This document shows, one piece after another, positions 14,790 to 23,957 of a stretch of 46,240 nucleotides of DNA. Origin of the DNA: an uncultured Bacteroides sp. (GTDB lineage Bacteria > Bacteroidota > Bacteroidia > Bacteroidales > Bacteroidaceae); contig CAMTPH010000011.1 of assembly GCA_947074345.1 (NCBI GenBank), forward strand, positions 1-46,240. Reading direction: 5' to 3'. Under the pieces are notes generated by a model that saw nothing but the letters and a program-made list of their open reading frames with translations, ran no database searches and was not told where the DNA came from. Made by a program: the position numbers and the translations under genes. Positions within the stretch are counted from its first letter, which is position 1, and each line of letters begins with the position of its first letter.

Positions 14790-15980
14790 TTATTCTACGG
14801 GAGCCTTTGTAGTCTTTACTTTAGTGATTTTAGCAATCTTATCGATGATTAAAGCAATTGCACCATCGCCAGTTACATTGCATGCAGTACCAAAACTGTC
14901 CATAGCAATATACAAAGCGATCATTAATGCTTGGGCTGATTCATCAAATCCTAAGATTGATTGAAGCACGCCTAAAGATGCCATTATTGCTCCTCCGGGC
15001 ACACCAGGTGCTGCCACCATAGTTATGCCTAACATAAATATGAATCCGGCAAATGTTCCAAAATCGAAACTCATTCCTTGCATAATCATTAAAGCCAATG
15101 CGCAAGCCACAATTTTCATGGTGCTACCCGATAAGTGAATGGTTGCACATAGAGGGATAACAAATCCGGCCACATCTTTTGAGACTCCGTTTTTCTCGGT
15201 TTGTTCCAACGTAACAGGTATGGTTGCTGCTGAAGATTGTGTACCCAATGCTGTAAAGTATGCTGGAAGCATGCGGTATAAAAGACGAAATGGGTTACGG
15301 CGAACTATGCCTCCTGCTATTACGAATTGGAATACCAATAAGAAAATGTGTAGAATAAATATAACTCCGATAATTTTTGCAAATACAAGCAATACAGAAG
15401 CAACTTGTCCTGTCTTGGTCATGTTTAGAAAAATACCAAAGATGTAAATAGGGAGTAGCGGTATGATAACCTTATTAATCAGTTTAATGATAACCAACTG
15501 AAACTCTTGAGCAACATTCTTTAGAGCGTTTGTTTTTATATTCGCTATGCCAAGCCCTGCTACGAAAGAGAAGATGAGTGCTGTCATAACATTCATCAGA
15601 GGTGGTATTTTTACTGTGAAATAGGGTAGTAACTCTTCAATGTTAGATATGTGTTCGAGTGAACTGTCTGTATCTATAAGTTTAGGAAATATATTTGCTC
15701 CTGTAAAGTAAGCCAAGAATCCCGAGAATAGAGTTGCTCCATAAGCAATTACAGCTGTTAGAAGTAGCATCTTGCCCGCGCCTTTGCCAATATCAGCAAT
15801 GGCAATTGTTACTAAGCCTACAATAATTAATGGTATACTGAATGTGAGAAGCTCACTGAAAATGGAGTTGAAAGTAATAAAGATTCGTACGAAAGGTATT
15901 GGCAATATAAATCCTAGTAAAACACCAAGTATTATTGCTATGATGATACGAGCGAGTAGTCCTATTTTAATTATTTTCAT
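14790..15980 (-). CDS. Dicarboxylate/amino acid:cation symporter (DAACS family)
   Basis: A 396-residue inner-membrane symporter of the glutamate-transporter (GltP/SstT) fold that takes up an amino acid or dicarboxylate with Na+ or H+. Hydrophobic helices run throughout. The serine-rich hairpin HP1 is visible as LGTQSSAATIPVTLEQ, the TM7 region as HLSGSTMKI, HP2 as AAPGVPGGAIMASLG, and TM8 as AMDSFGTACNVTGDGAIALI. The latter has the NxxxD metal-binding pattern. The arginine that binds acidic side chains in GltPh (DRxRT) is not present (DSFGTACN). A neutral amino acid such as serine or threonine, as for SstT, is therefore more likely than glutamate; this is an inference. It is a single gene with a -7 box at 16004-16011. 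Confidence 0.85.
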   Translation of the reverse strand: MKIIKIGLLARIIIAIILGVLLGFILPIPFVRIFITFNSIFSELLTFSIPLIIVGLVTIAIADIGKGAGKMLLLTAVIAYGATLFSGFLAYFTGANIFPKLIDTDSSLEHISNIEELLPYFTVKIPPLMNVMTALIFSFVAGLGIANIKTNALKNVAQEFQLVIIKLINKVIIPLLPIYIFGIFLNMTKTGQVASVLLVFAKIIGVIFILHIFLLVFQFVIAGGIVRRNPFRLLYRMLPAYFTALGTQSSAATIPVTLEQTEKNGVSKDVAGFVIPLCATIHLSGSTMKIVACALALMIMQGMSFDFGTFAGFIFMLGITMVAAPGVPGGAIMASLGVLQSILGFDESAQALMIALYIAMDSFGTACNVTGDGAIALIIDKIAKITKVKTTKAPVE

Positions 15981-16003
15981 AACTGATTATTTGTTGTCAG
16001 AAA

Positions 16004-16011
16004 CAAAAATA
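16004..16011 (-). promoter_or_regulatory. Putative -7 box of the DAACS symporter gene
   Basis: TATTTTTG matches TAnnTTTG exactly, 23 bases before the start codon. It lies only 15 bases downstream of the terminator of the preceding operon, and its left part repeats the terminator stem sequence ACGACTAT. Confidence 0.5.
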
Positions 16012-16025
16012 GTCGTTTATTTATA

Positions 16026-16070
16026 AAAAGAACGACTATAGTGATAAAATCATTATCAAAATAGTCGTTT
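16026..16070 (-). terminator. Nested-hairpin terminator of the lon-tgt-lptF/G operon
   Basis: On the minus strand AACGACTAT (16069-16061) pairs with ATAGTCGTT (16039-16031). Inside it TGATAA and TTATCA (16058-16053 and 16047-16042) form a second stem. A CTTTTT run follows at once. It begins 14 bases after the stop of the permease gene. Confidence 0.75.
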
Positions 16071-16083
16071 CTATAGTCTAATA

Positions 16084-17181
16084 TTATTTTGGCGCTTTCT
16101 TATATAGGTACAAAGCGATAAATGAATAGATGATATTTGGAATCCAAACTGCTATAAAAGGAGACACGCTACCGTTTACAGCAAAAGTAGAAGCCACTGT
16201 TTGGAATAGGATATAAGAGAAGCTCAAAGCAAGTCCAATACCTAAATGTAATCCCATGCCACCTTTTGTTTTCTTTGATGATAAAGATACACCAATGATA
16301 GTCAAAATAAATGAGGCAAATGAGATTGCAATACGCTTGTGATATTCTATCTCAAACTCTTTTAGATTTGCTACACCTCGTTTACGTTGCTTCTCTATAT
16401 ATTTGCTCAATTGAGAACTAGTTAAAATCTCTTGCTGATTTTTCATAATCAGAAAGTCGGCAGGCTCAATCTTAATAATAGAGTCCATTTTACTCCCTTT
16501 AATGATGTTCTCATTCATGCCATCTAGCTCTCGAATCATATAATCGTGTAATGTCCATTTAAACACCGATGTTGTATCGTAAACAATGCGTCGAGCAGTA
16601 AGATGTGAAACTAGTTTTTTGTTTTCAAACTTATCTAATGAGAAACGATGCCCGGTTTTATTATAATCTTGGTAATTGTCAATGTATGCTATAACACCAT
16701 TTTCTATTTCAAGCTGTATGTTTCGAGCAAAGCTTTTTTTCTTAGGTTTCACATATTTGTCTTCGAAATCTAGACGCACGGCACTACCTTGTGGAATAAT
16801 GTACGATCCTAATATAAATGTCGATATAGCAATAATCGCTGCAGATATCATATAAGGACGCATCATTCGTTTAAAACTCATACCTCCCGAGAACATGGCT
16901 ATGATTTCAGAGTTCTCGGCCAGCTTGGATGTAAAGAATATAACAGCTATAAAAACGAATAAGGGACTAAAGAGATTGGCAAAATAGGGAATGAAATTCA
17001 TGTAATAATCAAAAACAATAGCACTCCATGGCGCATTATGCTCAAGAAATTTATCCATCTTCTCATTAAAGTCAAATACTACGGCAATCGAAATAATCAA
17101 TGCAATAGCAAAAACATAAGTCCCTAAGAACTTTTTAATGATGTACCAGTCAAGTCGCTTTATTATTCGCTTAGATTTCAT
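16084..17181 (-). CDS. LptF/LptG-family permease (lipopolysaccharide export)
   Basis: A 365-residue YjgP/YjgQ-family protein, a membrane subunit of the LptBFG ABC transporter that extracts LPS from the inner membrane. The layout is typical. An N-terminal helix (FLGTYVFAIALIISIAVVF) and two more near residues 55-130 come first. The motif SGGMSFKRMMRPY is the coupling region to the LptB ATPase. A periplasmic beta-jellyroll domain spans about 135-265, and three C-terminal helices follow (SFASFILTIIGVSLSS, LGIGLALSFSYILFQ, WIPNIIYSFIALYLY). It is the last gene of lon-tgt-lptF/G, 8 bases after tgt, and ends at a nested-hairpin terminator. Whether it is LptF or LptG cannot be decided by eye; Bacteroidota carry both at separate loci. 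Confidence 0.88.
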   Translation of the reverse strand: MKSKRIIKRLDWYIIKKFLGTYVFAIALIISIAVVFDFNEKMDKFLEHNAPWSAIVFDYYMNFIPYFANLFSPLFVFIAVIFFTSKLAENSEIIAMFSGGMSFKRMMRPYMISAAIIAISTFILGSYIIPQGSAVRLDFEDKYVKPKKKSFARNIQLEIENGVIAYIDNYQDYNKTGHRFSLDKFENKKLVSHLTARRIVYDTTSVFKWTLHDYMIRELDGMNENIIKGSKMDSIIKIEPADFLIMKNQQEILTSSQLSKYIEKQRKRGVANLKEFEIEYHKRIAISFASFILTIIGVSLSSKKTKGGMGLHLGIGLALSFSYILFQTVASTFAVNGSVSPFIAVWIPNIIYSFIALYLYKKAPK

Positions 17182-17189
17182 TTTGTATA

Positions 17190-18320
17190 TTATAATCGTG
17201 TTGTCACTTTTTTAATCATCATCTGTTTCCATGAGGCAAAATCGCCGGCAATAATATGTTTGCGAGCTTCTCCAACTAACCAAAGATAAAAGGCTAGATT
17301 GTGGATAGAGGCAATCTGCATAGCCAACAACTCTTGCGAGTGAAACAAGTGACGTAAATAAGCTTTTGTGTAAAGTGTATCGACTTCTGAAGCACCATCT
17401 GCTTCAATAGGAGAGAAGTCCATCTCCCATTTTTTGTTTCTCATGTTCATAATGCCTTCCTTGGTAAATATCATTCCATTTCTACCATTACGTGTAGGCA
17501 TTACACAGTCAAACATATCTACTCCGCGCTCTATACCTTCTAGAATATTAGCTGGTGTACCAACACCCATTAGATAACGTGGTTTGTTTTGAGGTAAGAT
17601 TTCATTTACTACCTCAATCATCTCGTACATTTTCTCAACAGGCTCACCTACGGCTAATCCACCAATTGCATTACCATCAGCTTCTTTTGATGCAATAAAC
17701 TCAGCAGATTCTTTTCTTAAGTCAGGGTATACACAGCCTTGTACAATAGGGAATAAAGATTGTGAATAACCATATTTAGGCTCGGTTTCATTGAAACGTT
17801 TGATACATCTATCTAACCAACGATGAGTTAAGCCCAAAGACTTTTTAGCATATGCATAGTCTGAATCTCCTGGAGGACATTCGTCGAATGCCATCATTAT
17901 ATCGGCACCAATGGTTCTTTCAATATCCATTACTTTTTCGGGAGTAAAGTTATGTTTGCTACCATCGATGTGTGATCTAAACTCTGCACCTTCTTCACGA
18001 AGTTTTCTGATACCTGCTAAAGAGAATACCTGAAAACCGCCACTGTCGGTAAGCATTGGTCTATCGAAACCATTGAATTTATGAAGACCTCCGGCTTTTT
18101 CGATAACTTCTAATCCTGGTCGCAAGTAGAGATGATATGTATTACCCAATATGATTTGGGCGTTAATATCTTTTTTTAATTCAGTTTGATGAACTCCTTT
18201 CACAGTTCCCAATGTACCCACAGGCATAAAGATTGGAGTCTGTATCTGTCCATGATCGGTTGTAATTAAACCGGCACGAGCATTTGTTTTGGAGTCAGTA
18301 TGTTGTAATTCGAATAACAT
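17190..18320 (-). CDS. tgt: tRNA-guanine transglycosylase (queuosine biosynthesis)
   Basis: A 376-residue enzyme that exchanges guanine-34 for the queuosine precursor in GUN-anticodon tRNAs. Catalytic D92 lies in MLTDSGGFQVFS and the nucleophile D271 in FDCVMPTRNGRNG. The substrate loop is GGLAVGEPVEKM. The zinc site is unusual. The E. coli ligands C302, C304 and C307 correspond to G309, S311 and D314 here (EADGASEVDTLY), and only the histidine of SIHNL (H340) remains. The following AYLRHLF motif is normal, so the fold is probably kept. As I recall, this loss is shared by other Bacteroidota. The gene starts 4 bases after lon and is 8 bases before the permease gene. Confidence 0.95.
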   Translation of the reverse strand: MLFELQHTDSKTNARAGLITTDHGQIQTPIFMPVGTLGTVKGVHQTELKKDINAQIILGNTYHLYLRPGLEVIEKAGGLHKFNGFDRPMLTDSGGFQVFSLAGIRKLREEGAEFRSHIDGSKHNFTPEKVMDIERTIGADIMMAFDECPPGDSDYAYAKKSLGLTHRWLDRCIKRFNETEPKYGYSQSLFPIVQGCVYPDLRKESAEFIASKEADGNAIGGLAVGEPVEKMYEMIEVVNEILPQNKPRYLMGVGTPANILEGIERGVDMFDCVMPTRNGRNGMIFTKEGIMNMRNKKWEMDFSPIEADGASEVDTLYTKAYLRHLFHSQELLAMQIASIHNLAFYLWLVGEARKHIIAGDFASWKQMMIKKVTTRL

Positions 18321-18324
18321 TCTT

Positions 18325-20787
18325 TTAATTTGTTTTCTTAATTGATAAATCGATAGCGTTAGCTACTTTTTCATTGGTTAGTGCAATATTGAATACTTCT
18401 TTGATATCACTTACATAGTGGAAAGTTAATCCTTTTATGTAAATATCTTGAATTTCATCAATATTCTTTTTGTTTTCAGCACAAAGTATGATCTCTTTTA
18501 TTCCGGCACGTTTGGCTGCAAGTATCTTTTCTTTGATACCACCAACTGGTAATACCTTACCACGCAATGTAATCTCGCCTGTCATCGCTATGTTCTTCTT
18601 TACTTTACGCTGTGTTAACGCTGAAGCTAAAGAAGTGGCCATAGTAATACCTGCTGAAGGACCGTCTTTCGGAATTGCTCCTTCGGGTACGTGGATATGT
18701 ATATTCCAATTGTCAAATATCTCTTCGTTCAAATCTAGTAAGTCAACATGCGATTTGATATACTCTAAGGCTAGCATAGCAGATTCTTTCATTACATCTC
18801 CTAAGTTACCTGTCAAAGTAAGCTTTCCGCTTTTTCCTTTGCTAAGACTTGTTTCTACAAATAGAATCTCTCCGCCAACGGCTGTCCAAGCCAAACCGGT
18901 TACTACACCTGCATATTCATTGCCTTGGTATTTATCTTTTGTGTATTCGGCAGCACCAAGCAAATCATATAAATCGGCAGGCTTGATATCTCTTCTTAAT
19001 ATGAAACCATCTGTTGCATATTGTCTAGCGATTTTACGAAGCACCTTGTTGATTTTCTTCTCAAGCTCGCGTACACCACTTTCTCTTGTATACGATTCAA
19101 TCATTACTTCGAGAGCTGCTTTCGAGAACTTAACATCATCTTTCTTCATACCGTTAGCTTCAAGCTCTTTTGGTATAAGATGACGTTTTGCGATTTCTAT
19201 CTTCTCTTCGGTAATGTAACCACTTACTTCTATCAACTCCATTCTATCCAACAATGGTCCGGGAATTGTATTTAGATTATTGGCAGTTGCAATAAACATT
19301 ACTTTAGATAAATCGTAATCAATATCTAAGAAATTATCATGAAAAGTAGTGTTTTGTTCTGGGTCCAATACTTCTAATAATGCAGAAGATGGATCGCCTT
19401 GGCGGTCAGAGCTAACTTTATCAATTTCGTCTAATATAAAGACAGGATTCGAAGAACCTACTTTAATAAGACTCTTAATGATACGGCCCGGCATAGCACC
19501 AATGTATGTTTTTCTGTGACCACGGATTTCTGCTTCATCGTGAACTCCACCTAGAGACATACGAACATATTTTCTGTTTAAAGAACCTGCAATAGATTTT
19601 CCAAGAGATGTTTTACCAACTCCGGGAGGGCCATATAAACATACGATAGGTGATTTCATATCGCCTTTCAATCTCAATACAGCAAGATGCTCCAAAATAC
19701 GCTCTTTTACTTTTTCAAGGCCATAGTGGTCTTTGTTTAAAGTCTTCTCTGCATGCTTTAAGTTAAGATTGTCAGTAGTATATGTGCTCCATGGTAAACT
19801 TAACATGGTTTGCAAATAGTTTAACTGTACATTATAATCAGGCGATTGAATATGAGTGCGTTCTAGTTTTGCCAATTCTTTGTCGAATACAGCTTGCACT
19901 TCAGAACCCCATCCTTTAGATAAAGATTTCAAACGCATCTCTTCAATCTCTTGCTCTTGACCGCTTCCACCTAATTCGTCTTGAATGGTTTTGATTTGTT
20001 GTTGCAAGAAATATTCGCGTTGCTGTTGATCAATGTCTTCTCGAGTACGCATCTGAATAGTTGCCTTTATATCGGCCAACTGTATCTCTCTATTTAAAAT
20101 CTCAAGGAGTCTATATGCACGTTTCTGTATAGAATCTAAACGTAACAATTCTATTTTTTCATCTTTCTTGAGAGGAAGGTTAGTGCATATGAAGTCTATC
20201 AATGCCAATTTAGCATCAAAGTTTCTAATAGCAAAAACTGTATCTTGATGTATTGAGTCAGATAGTTTAATGTATTTGATTGTATAATCTTTGCATGTTT
20301 CAAGTAATGCATTAAACTCTTTATCGTCTTTGTTAGGAATGATATCATCTTTTACCTCAATATCTCCTTTCAAATATGGACTTTCTTCGACAATACTTTT
20401 TAGTTCTATTCTTTTAATACCTTGAAGTATAACTGTTGTTGTTTGATCAGGCATTTCTAATACGCGTACGATTTTACCTATCGTACCTATCGTGTGTAAA
20501 TCTTCGAACTGAGGATCGTCAACGCGTGCTTCCTTCTGACAAACTACGGCTATATTTATATCCTTCTTATTTGCTTCGCGGATAAGCTTTAATGAAGATG
20601 CTCTACCAACTGAAACTGGCATAAAAACACCTGGGAATAAAACCATATTGCGAAGTGGTAAAACCGGTAATATTTGGTTGGATTCTAATTTTAAATCATA
20701 TACAGACTCATCGTTACCTTCAATGTCTGTTATCAAAGAGAAAGACGCATCGTTTGCTTCTTGCATTATATATTTCTTTTTCATCAT
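18325..20787 (-). CDS. lon: ATP-dependent Lon protease
   Basis: An 820-residue cytoplasmic AAA+ protease that degrades misfolded and regulatory proteins. An N-terminal substrate-binding domain ([19 protein letters not shown]) is followed by coiled-coil sequence including [19 protein letters not shown]. The ATPase has Walker [13 protein letters not shown] and Walker [11 protein letters not shown]. The protease domain has catalytic S711 in [11 protein letters not shown] and K754 in [11 protein letters not shown], with the same 43-residue spacing as in E. coli Lon. Two adjacent ATGs (20787, 20784) can serve as start. It heads the lon-tgt-lptF/G operon. An exact -7 box lies at 20833-20840. Length is normal for Bacteroidota. 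Confidence 0.97.
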   Translation of the reverse strand: MMKKKYIMQEANDASFSLITDIEGNDESVYDLKLESNQILPVLPLRNMVLFPGVFMPVSVGRASSLKLIREANKKDINIAVVCQKEARVDDPQFEDLHTIGTIGKIVRVLEMPDQTTTVILQGIKRIELKSIVEESPYLKGDIEVKDDIIPNKDDKEFNALLETCKDYTIKYIKLSDSIHQDTVFAIRNFDAKLALIDFICTNLPLKKDEKIELLRLDSIQKRAYRLLEILNREIQLADIKATIQMRTREDIDQQQREYFLQQQIKTIQDELGGSGQEQEIEEMRLKSLSKGWGSEVQAVFDKELAKLERTHIQSPDYNVQLNYLQTMLSLPWSTYTTDNLNLKHAEKTLNKDHYGLEKVKERILEHLAVLRLKGDMKSPIVCLYGPPGVGKTSLGKSIAGSLNRKYVRMSLGGVHDEAEIRGHRKTYIGAMPGRIIKSLIKVGSSNPVFILDEIDKVSSDRQGDPSSALLEVLDPEQNTTFHDNFLDIDYDLSKVMFIATANNLNTIPGPLLDRMELIEVSGYITEEKIEIAKRHLIPKELEANGMKKDDVKFSKAALEVMIESYTRESGVRELEKKINKVLRKIARQYATDGFILRRDIKPADLYDLLGAAEYTKDKYQGNEYAGVVTGLAWTAVGGEILFVETSLSKGKSGKLTLTGNLGDVMKESAMLALEYIKSHVDLLDLNEEIFDNWNIHIHVPEGAIPKDGPSAGITMATSLASALTQRKVKKNIAMTGEITLRGKVLPVGGIKEKILAAKRAGIKEIILCAENKKNIDEIQDIYIKGLTFHYVSDIKEVFNIALTNEKVANAIDLSIKKTN

Positions 20788-20832
20788 TAATTCAAATATT
20801 TTATGTCGTTGAGTTTAGGCATAAATAGGATG

Positions 20833-20840
20833 CAAATTTA
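20833..20840 (-). promoter_or_regulatory. Putative -7 box of the lon operon
   Basis: TAAATTTG on the minus strand matches TAnnTTTG exactly, about 45 bases before the lon start. No clear -33 TTTG was seen, and I did not find a recognisable heat-shock element. Confidence 0.4.
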
Positions 20841-20936
20841 ATTGTTTATTTGTGAATAATAAAACCTATGGTATAGAAAACGTACCCCAAAAACAAATAT
20901 AAAAGGGTAATTAATAATATATATAATAGTTTTATC

Positions 20937-20944
20937 TATTTTTG
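20937..20944 (+). promoter_or_regulatory. Putative -7 box of the tRNA methyltransferase gene
   Basis: TATTTTTG matches TAnnTTTG exactly, 25 bases before the start codon at 20970. It diverges from the lon promoter, with about 100 bases between the two. Confidence 0.5.
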
Positions 20945-20969
20945 GAGCTATTCTTTCAATATAAAAGTA

Positions 20970-21674
20970 ATGTCTAATTCTTATTTTAAATTTAAACAAT
21001 TCACGGTATGGCACGATAAATGTGCCATGAAAGTAGGGACTGATGGAGTGCTTCTTGGTGCTTGGGTAGATGTTGATAATGCTACAAACATCTTAGATGT
21101 CGGCACCGGAACAGGAGTTGTCTCGTTGATGTTAGCTCAACGGTCTAAAGCTTCAATAATTGGGGTAGAAATAGATGAGTGTGCTTCGAATCAAGCTTTG
21201 TATAATGTAAGTAACTCGATATGGAGTAATCGAATAAAAATAATCAACGAAGACTACTTATTATACGAGCCTGAAAAACGATTTGATGTAATTGTTTCTA
21301 ATCCACCGTTTTTTGAGAACTCAATAAAAAGTCCTGATGATAAACGAAGTTTAGCAAGGCATGTCGATTCTTTAAATTATGAGACTTTATTATCTAAATC
21401 AGCAAGAATTCTTACTGAAGATGGCAGTTTTTCTCTTATAACACCTACCGATGCAGCTGATGGTGTTGAACGAATAGCTAATGGTTTGAATATGTATCCT
21501 GCAAAAAGATTACAGATAGTTACAAAGCCTGGCTTAGCGCCAAAACGATGTATCATAACTTTTAAATTCAATCATAGAAAATGTTTAGTTGAAACAATAC
21601 TCATTGAAAAAGAAAGACATATCTATAGTCCTGAGTATATAGAATTGACAAAAGAGTTTTATTTAAAAATGTAG
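20970..21674 (+). CDS. trmN6: tRNA1(Val) A37 N6-methyltransferase-like (TrmN6/YfiC)
   Basis: A 234-residue class I SAM-dependent methyltransferase. The opening FKFKQFTVWHDKCAMKVGTD and GVLLGAWV is characteristic of YfiC/TrmN6. SAM-binding motif I is LDVGTGTGVVSLML, with acidic motif II IIGVEIDECA. The catalytic NPPF motif is VIVSNPPFFENS, which marks an adenine/N6 methylase. The family methylates A37 of tRNA1(Val). Specificity is inferred from overall similarity. It appears to be a single gene between lon (divergent) and the sugar-nucleotide gene. Length is normal and the frame intact. Confidence 0.88.
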   Translation: MSNSYFKFKQFTVWHDKCAMKVGTDGVLLGAWVDVDNATNILDVGTGTGVVSLMLAQRSKASIIGVEIDECASNQALYNVSNSIWSNRIKIINEDYLLYEPEKRFDVIVSNPPFFENSIKSPDDKRSLARHVDSLNYETLLSKSARILTEDGSFSLITPTDAADGVERIANGLNMYPAKRLQIVTKPGLAPKRCIITFKFNHRKCLVETILIEKERHIYSPEYIELTKEFYLKM

Positions 21675-21719
21675 ATATTGTTTTAAATTTGATTTGTTTT
21701 AAATAAATAATGAACTTCG

Positions 21720-21751
21720 TTTGCATATTTTATACAAAACGGCTAATTTTG
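21720..21751 (+). promoter_or_regulatory. Consensus promoter of the uxs-hybrid kinase operon
   Basis: TTTG (21720-21723) and TAATTTTG (21744-21751) are separated by exactly 20 bases. This is one of the two complete -33/-7 matches found in the window. The ATG is 28 bases downstream. Confidence 0.7.
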
Positions 21752-21778
21752 CCTAGGTAAATATACCAAATAACAAAT

Positions 21779-22714
21779 ATGAGAAGAATATTAGTTAGTG
21801 GTGGTGCTGGTTTTATAGGCTCGCATTTATGTACAAAGCTTATTAATGAAGGTCACCATGTTGTCTGTTTGGATAATTTTTTCACAGGTACAAAAAACAA
21901 CATAACGCATTTAATTGGTAAAAGCAATTTTGAATTAGTTGAACACGACATAACAAATCCTTTCTTTATAGAGGTCGACGAAATCTATAATCTGGCTTGT
22001 CCTGCTTCTCCTATTCATTATCAGTATGATCCGATTAAGACTATGAAAACGTCTGTAATGGGAGCTATCAATTTGCTTGATTTAGCATTGAAGATTAATG
22101 CTAAAATAATGCAAGCTTCTACCAGTGAGGTTTATGGTGATCCTATTGTGCATCCGCAAAACGAACAATATTGGGGAAATGTTAACCCCATTGGAATACG
22201 TTCTTGTTATGATGAGGGTAAGCGATGTGCAGAAACGTTGTTTATGGACTACTATAGAGAAAAGGGAGTAAGAATTAAAATAATTAGAATATTTAATACT
22301 TATGGTCCCAATATGTTACCTAATGATGGTAGAGTTGTGTCAAACTTTATTGTACAAGCATTACAAAATACTGATGTTACTATATATGGCGATGGCTCTC
22401 AAACACGGAGTTTTCAATATATTGATGATCTAATAGAAGGAATGACACGAGTAATGGCCACTGATGACTCTTTCACTGGACCAATTAATCTAGGAAATCC
22501 TAATGAGTTCTCGATATTATCCATCGCAAAAAGAATTATAGAATTAACAAATTCGAAATCTAATATAATATTCAAACCTTTACCAAATGATGACCCACAA
22601 CAGCGTCAGCCAGATATATCTTTAGCAAAGGATGTTATTAATTGGTCTCCTGTTGTTCAATTGGATGAAGGTCTACGAAGTATGATTCAATACTTCAAAG
22701 AAAAAACTAACTAA
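21779..22714 (+). CDS. uxs: UDP-glucuronate decarboxylase (UDP-xylose synthase)
   Basis: A 311-residue extended short-chain dehydrogenase that decarboxylates UDP-glucuronic acid to UDP-xylose for glycan assembly. The NAD motif is [12 protein letters not shown]. The substrate region is [20 protein letters not shown], nearly invariant in UXS enzymes. The active site includes [11 protein letters not shown] and the YxxxK pair in [15 protein letters not shown]. The segments [20 protein letters not shown] and [16 protein letters not shown] also fit. Length is that of the short bacterial soluble form, without a membrane anchor. It has its own consensus promoter and is followed after 17 bases by a sensor-kinase hybrid on the same strand, so the two are probably co-transcribed. 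Confidence 0.93.
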   Translation: MRRILVSGGAGFIGSHLCTKLINEGHHVVCLDNFFTGTKNNITHLIGKSNFELVEHDITNPFFIEVDEIYNLACPASPIHYQYDPIKTMKTSVMGAINLLDLALKINAKIMQASTSEVYGDPIVHPQNEQYWGNVNPIGIRSCYDEGKRCAETLFMDYYREKGVRIKIIRIFNTYGPNMLPNDGRVVSNFIVQALQNTDVTIYGDGSQTRSFQYIDDLIEGMTRVMATDDSFTGPINLGNPNEFSILSIAKRIIELTNSKSNIIFKPLPNDDPQQRQPDISLAKDVINWSPVVQLDEGLRSMIQYFKEKTN

Positions 22715-22731
22715 ATAAATCCCTCCAAAAT

Positions 22732-23862
22732 ATGAAAGTAGAAATTAATCCTTCTGAATATAAAATTCTCATAGTTGATGATGTAATGTCAAATGTGTTA
22801 TTGCTTAAAGTGCTTTTAACAAATGAGAAATTTCAGATTGCCACAGCCAACAATGGGCATCAAGCTCTTGAACAAGTCGAAAATGAGAAACCAGATTTGA
22901 TATTGTTAGATGTTATGATGCCAGATATGAGTGGGTTTGAGGTAGCGCAAAAATTAAAGAGCAACCCTTCAACCTCTGATATTCCAATTATATTTTTGAC
23001 TGCGTTAAATAGTACTGCGGATATTGTAAATGGATTCCAAGTTGGTGCTAATGATTTTATCTCTAAGCCATTTAATAAAGAGGAATTAATTATACGTGTA
23101 ACACATCAAATCTCTTTGATTGCTGCAAAGCGCATTATTGTTAGCCAAACAGAAGAATTGAAGAAAACTATTATGGGACGCGATAAATTGTATTCAGTTA
23201 TTGCTCATGATCTTCGATCTCCTATTGGGTCAATCAAAATGGTCTTAAATATGCTTATTCTTAATTTGCCTAGTTCTACAATTGGCGATGAAATGCATGA
23301 ATTGTTGACAATGGCTAATCAAACAACAGAAGATGTATTTGCTTTGCTTGATAACTTGCTGAAGTGGACAAAGAGCCAAATTGGTAAATTAAAAGTTGTA
23401 TATCAAGAATTTAATATTGTTGAGGTTATAGATGGTATTATGGAGATATTCTCTATGGTGGCTGAACTTAAGCAAATAAAGGTTGAATTTAAATCGCCTG
23501 AGCAACTTGATGTATATGCTGACATCGATATGGTAAAGACTGTTGTAAGAAATTTAATAAGCAATTCAATTAAATACAGTAATCCAGAATCTAAAGTTGT
23601 GGTAGCACTAGAATCCAAAGATGGAATGGCTATTGTTTCTGTTCATGATAATGGATGTGGTATAGATGATGAAAGTCAGAAGAAACTACTTAATGCTGAT
23701 ACTCATTACAGTACATTTGGTACAAACAACGAAGAAGGATCGGGATTGGGTTTGTTGCTTTGCCAGGATTTTATAACAAAAAATGGTGGCAAACTATGGT
23801 TTGAATCAAAGAAAGGAGTTGGTTCTACATTCTATGTGTCTGTTCCTCTTAAATCAAATTGA
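22732..23862 (+). CDS. Response regulator-histidine kinase hybrid (REC-HisKA-HATPase)
   Basis: A 376-residue soluble signalling protein with the receiver domain in front. REC (about 10-130) has D16-D17, phospho-acceptor D60 in LILLDVMMPDMSG, T90 and K112 (SKPF). A short helical linker leads to HisKA with phospho-acceptor H159 (VIAHDLRSPIGS). HATPase_c has the N box NLISNSIKYSN, G1 VHDNGCGI and G2 GSGLGLLLCQDF. There is no transmembrane helix and no output DNA-binding domain. It could therefore receive phosphate from one kinase and pass it on, or tune its own kinase activity by REC. It follows uxs by 17 bases. Partners and signal are unknown. Confidence 0.9.
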   Translation: MKVEINPSEYKILIVDDVMSNVLLLKVLLTNEKFQIATANNGHQALEQVENEKPDLILLDVMMPDMSGFEVAQKLKSNPSTSDIPIIFLTALNSTADIVNGFQVGANDFISKPFNKEELIIRVTHQISLIAAKRIIVSQTEELKKTIMGRDKLYSVIAHDLRSPIGSIKMVLNMLILNLPSSTIGDEMHELLTMANQTTEDVFALLDNLLKWTKSQIGKLKVVYQEFNIVEVIDGIMEIFSMVAELKQIKVEFKSPEQLDVYADIDMVKTVVRNLISNSIKYSNPESKVVVALESKDGMAIVSVHDNGCGIDDESQKKLLNADTHYSTFGTNNEEGSGLGLLLCQDFITKNGGKLWFESKKGVGSTFYVSVPLKSN

Positions 23863-23927
23863 TATATTATCGCTTTAAACTAATACTAAAAAAATAATAA
23901 ATTATTAAAGTATATAGCGATAAATAT

Positions 23928-23935
23928 TATCTTTG
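23928..23935 (+). promoter_or_regulatory. Putative -7 box of the nif3-like operon
   Basis: TATCTTTG matches TAnnTTTG exactly, 22 bases before the ATG. An 8-base inverted pair (TTATCGCT at 23867-23874 and AGCGATAA at 23916-23923) lies immediately upstream and could be an operator or a weak hairpin. Confidence 0.5.
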
Positions 23936-23957
23936 CACCAATATTCATTTCTGATTA

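Noticed and set aside
18470..19183. 237-codon open frame on the plus strand opposite lon
   Set aside because: It is fully antisense to the conserved protease domain of lon, and its composition follows the codon pattern of lon read backwards. No family is recognised.
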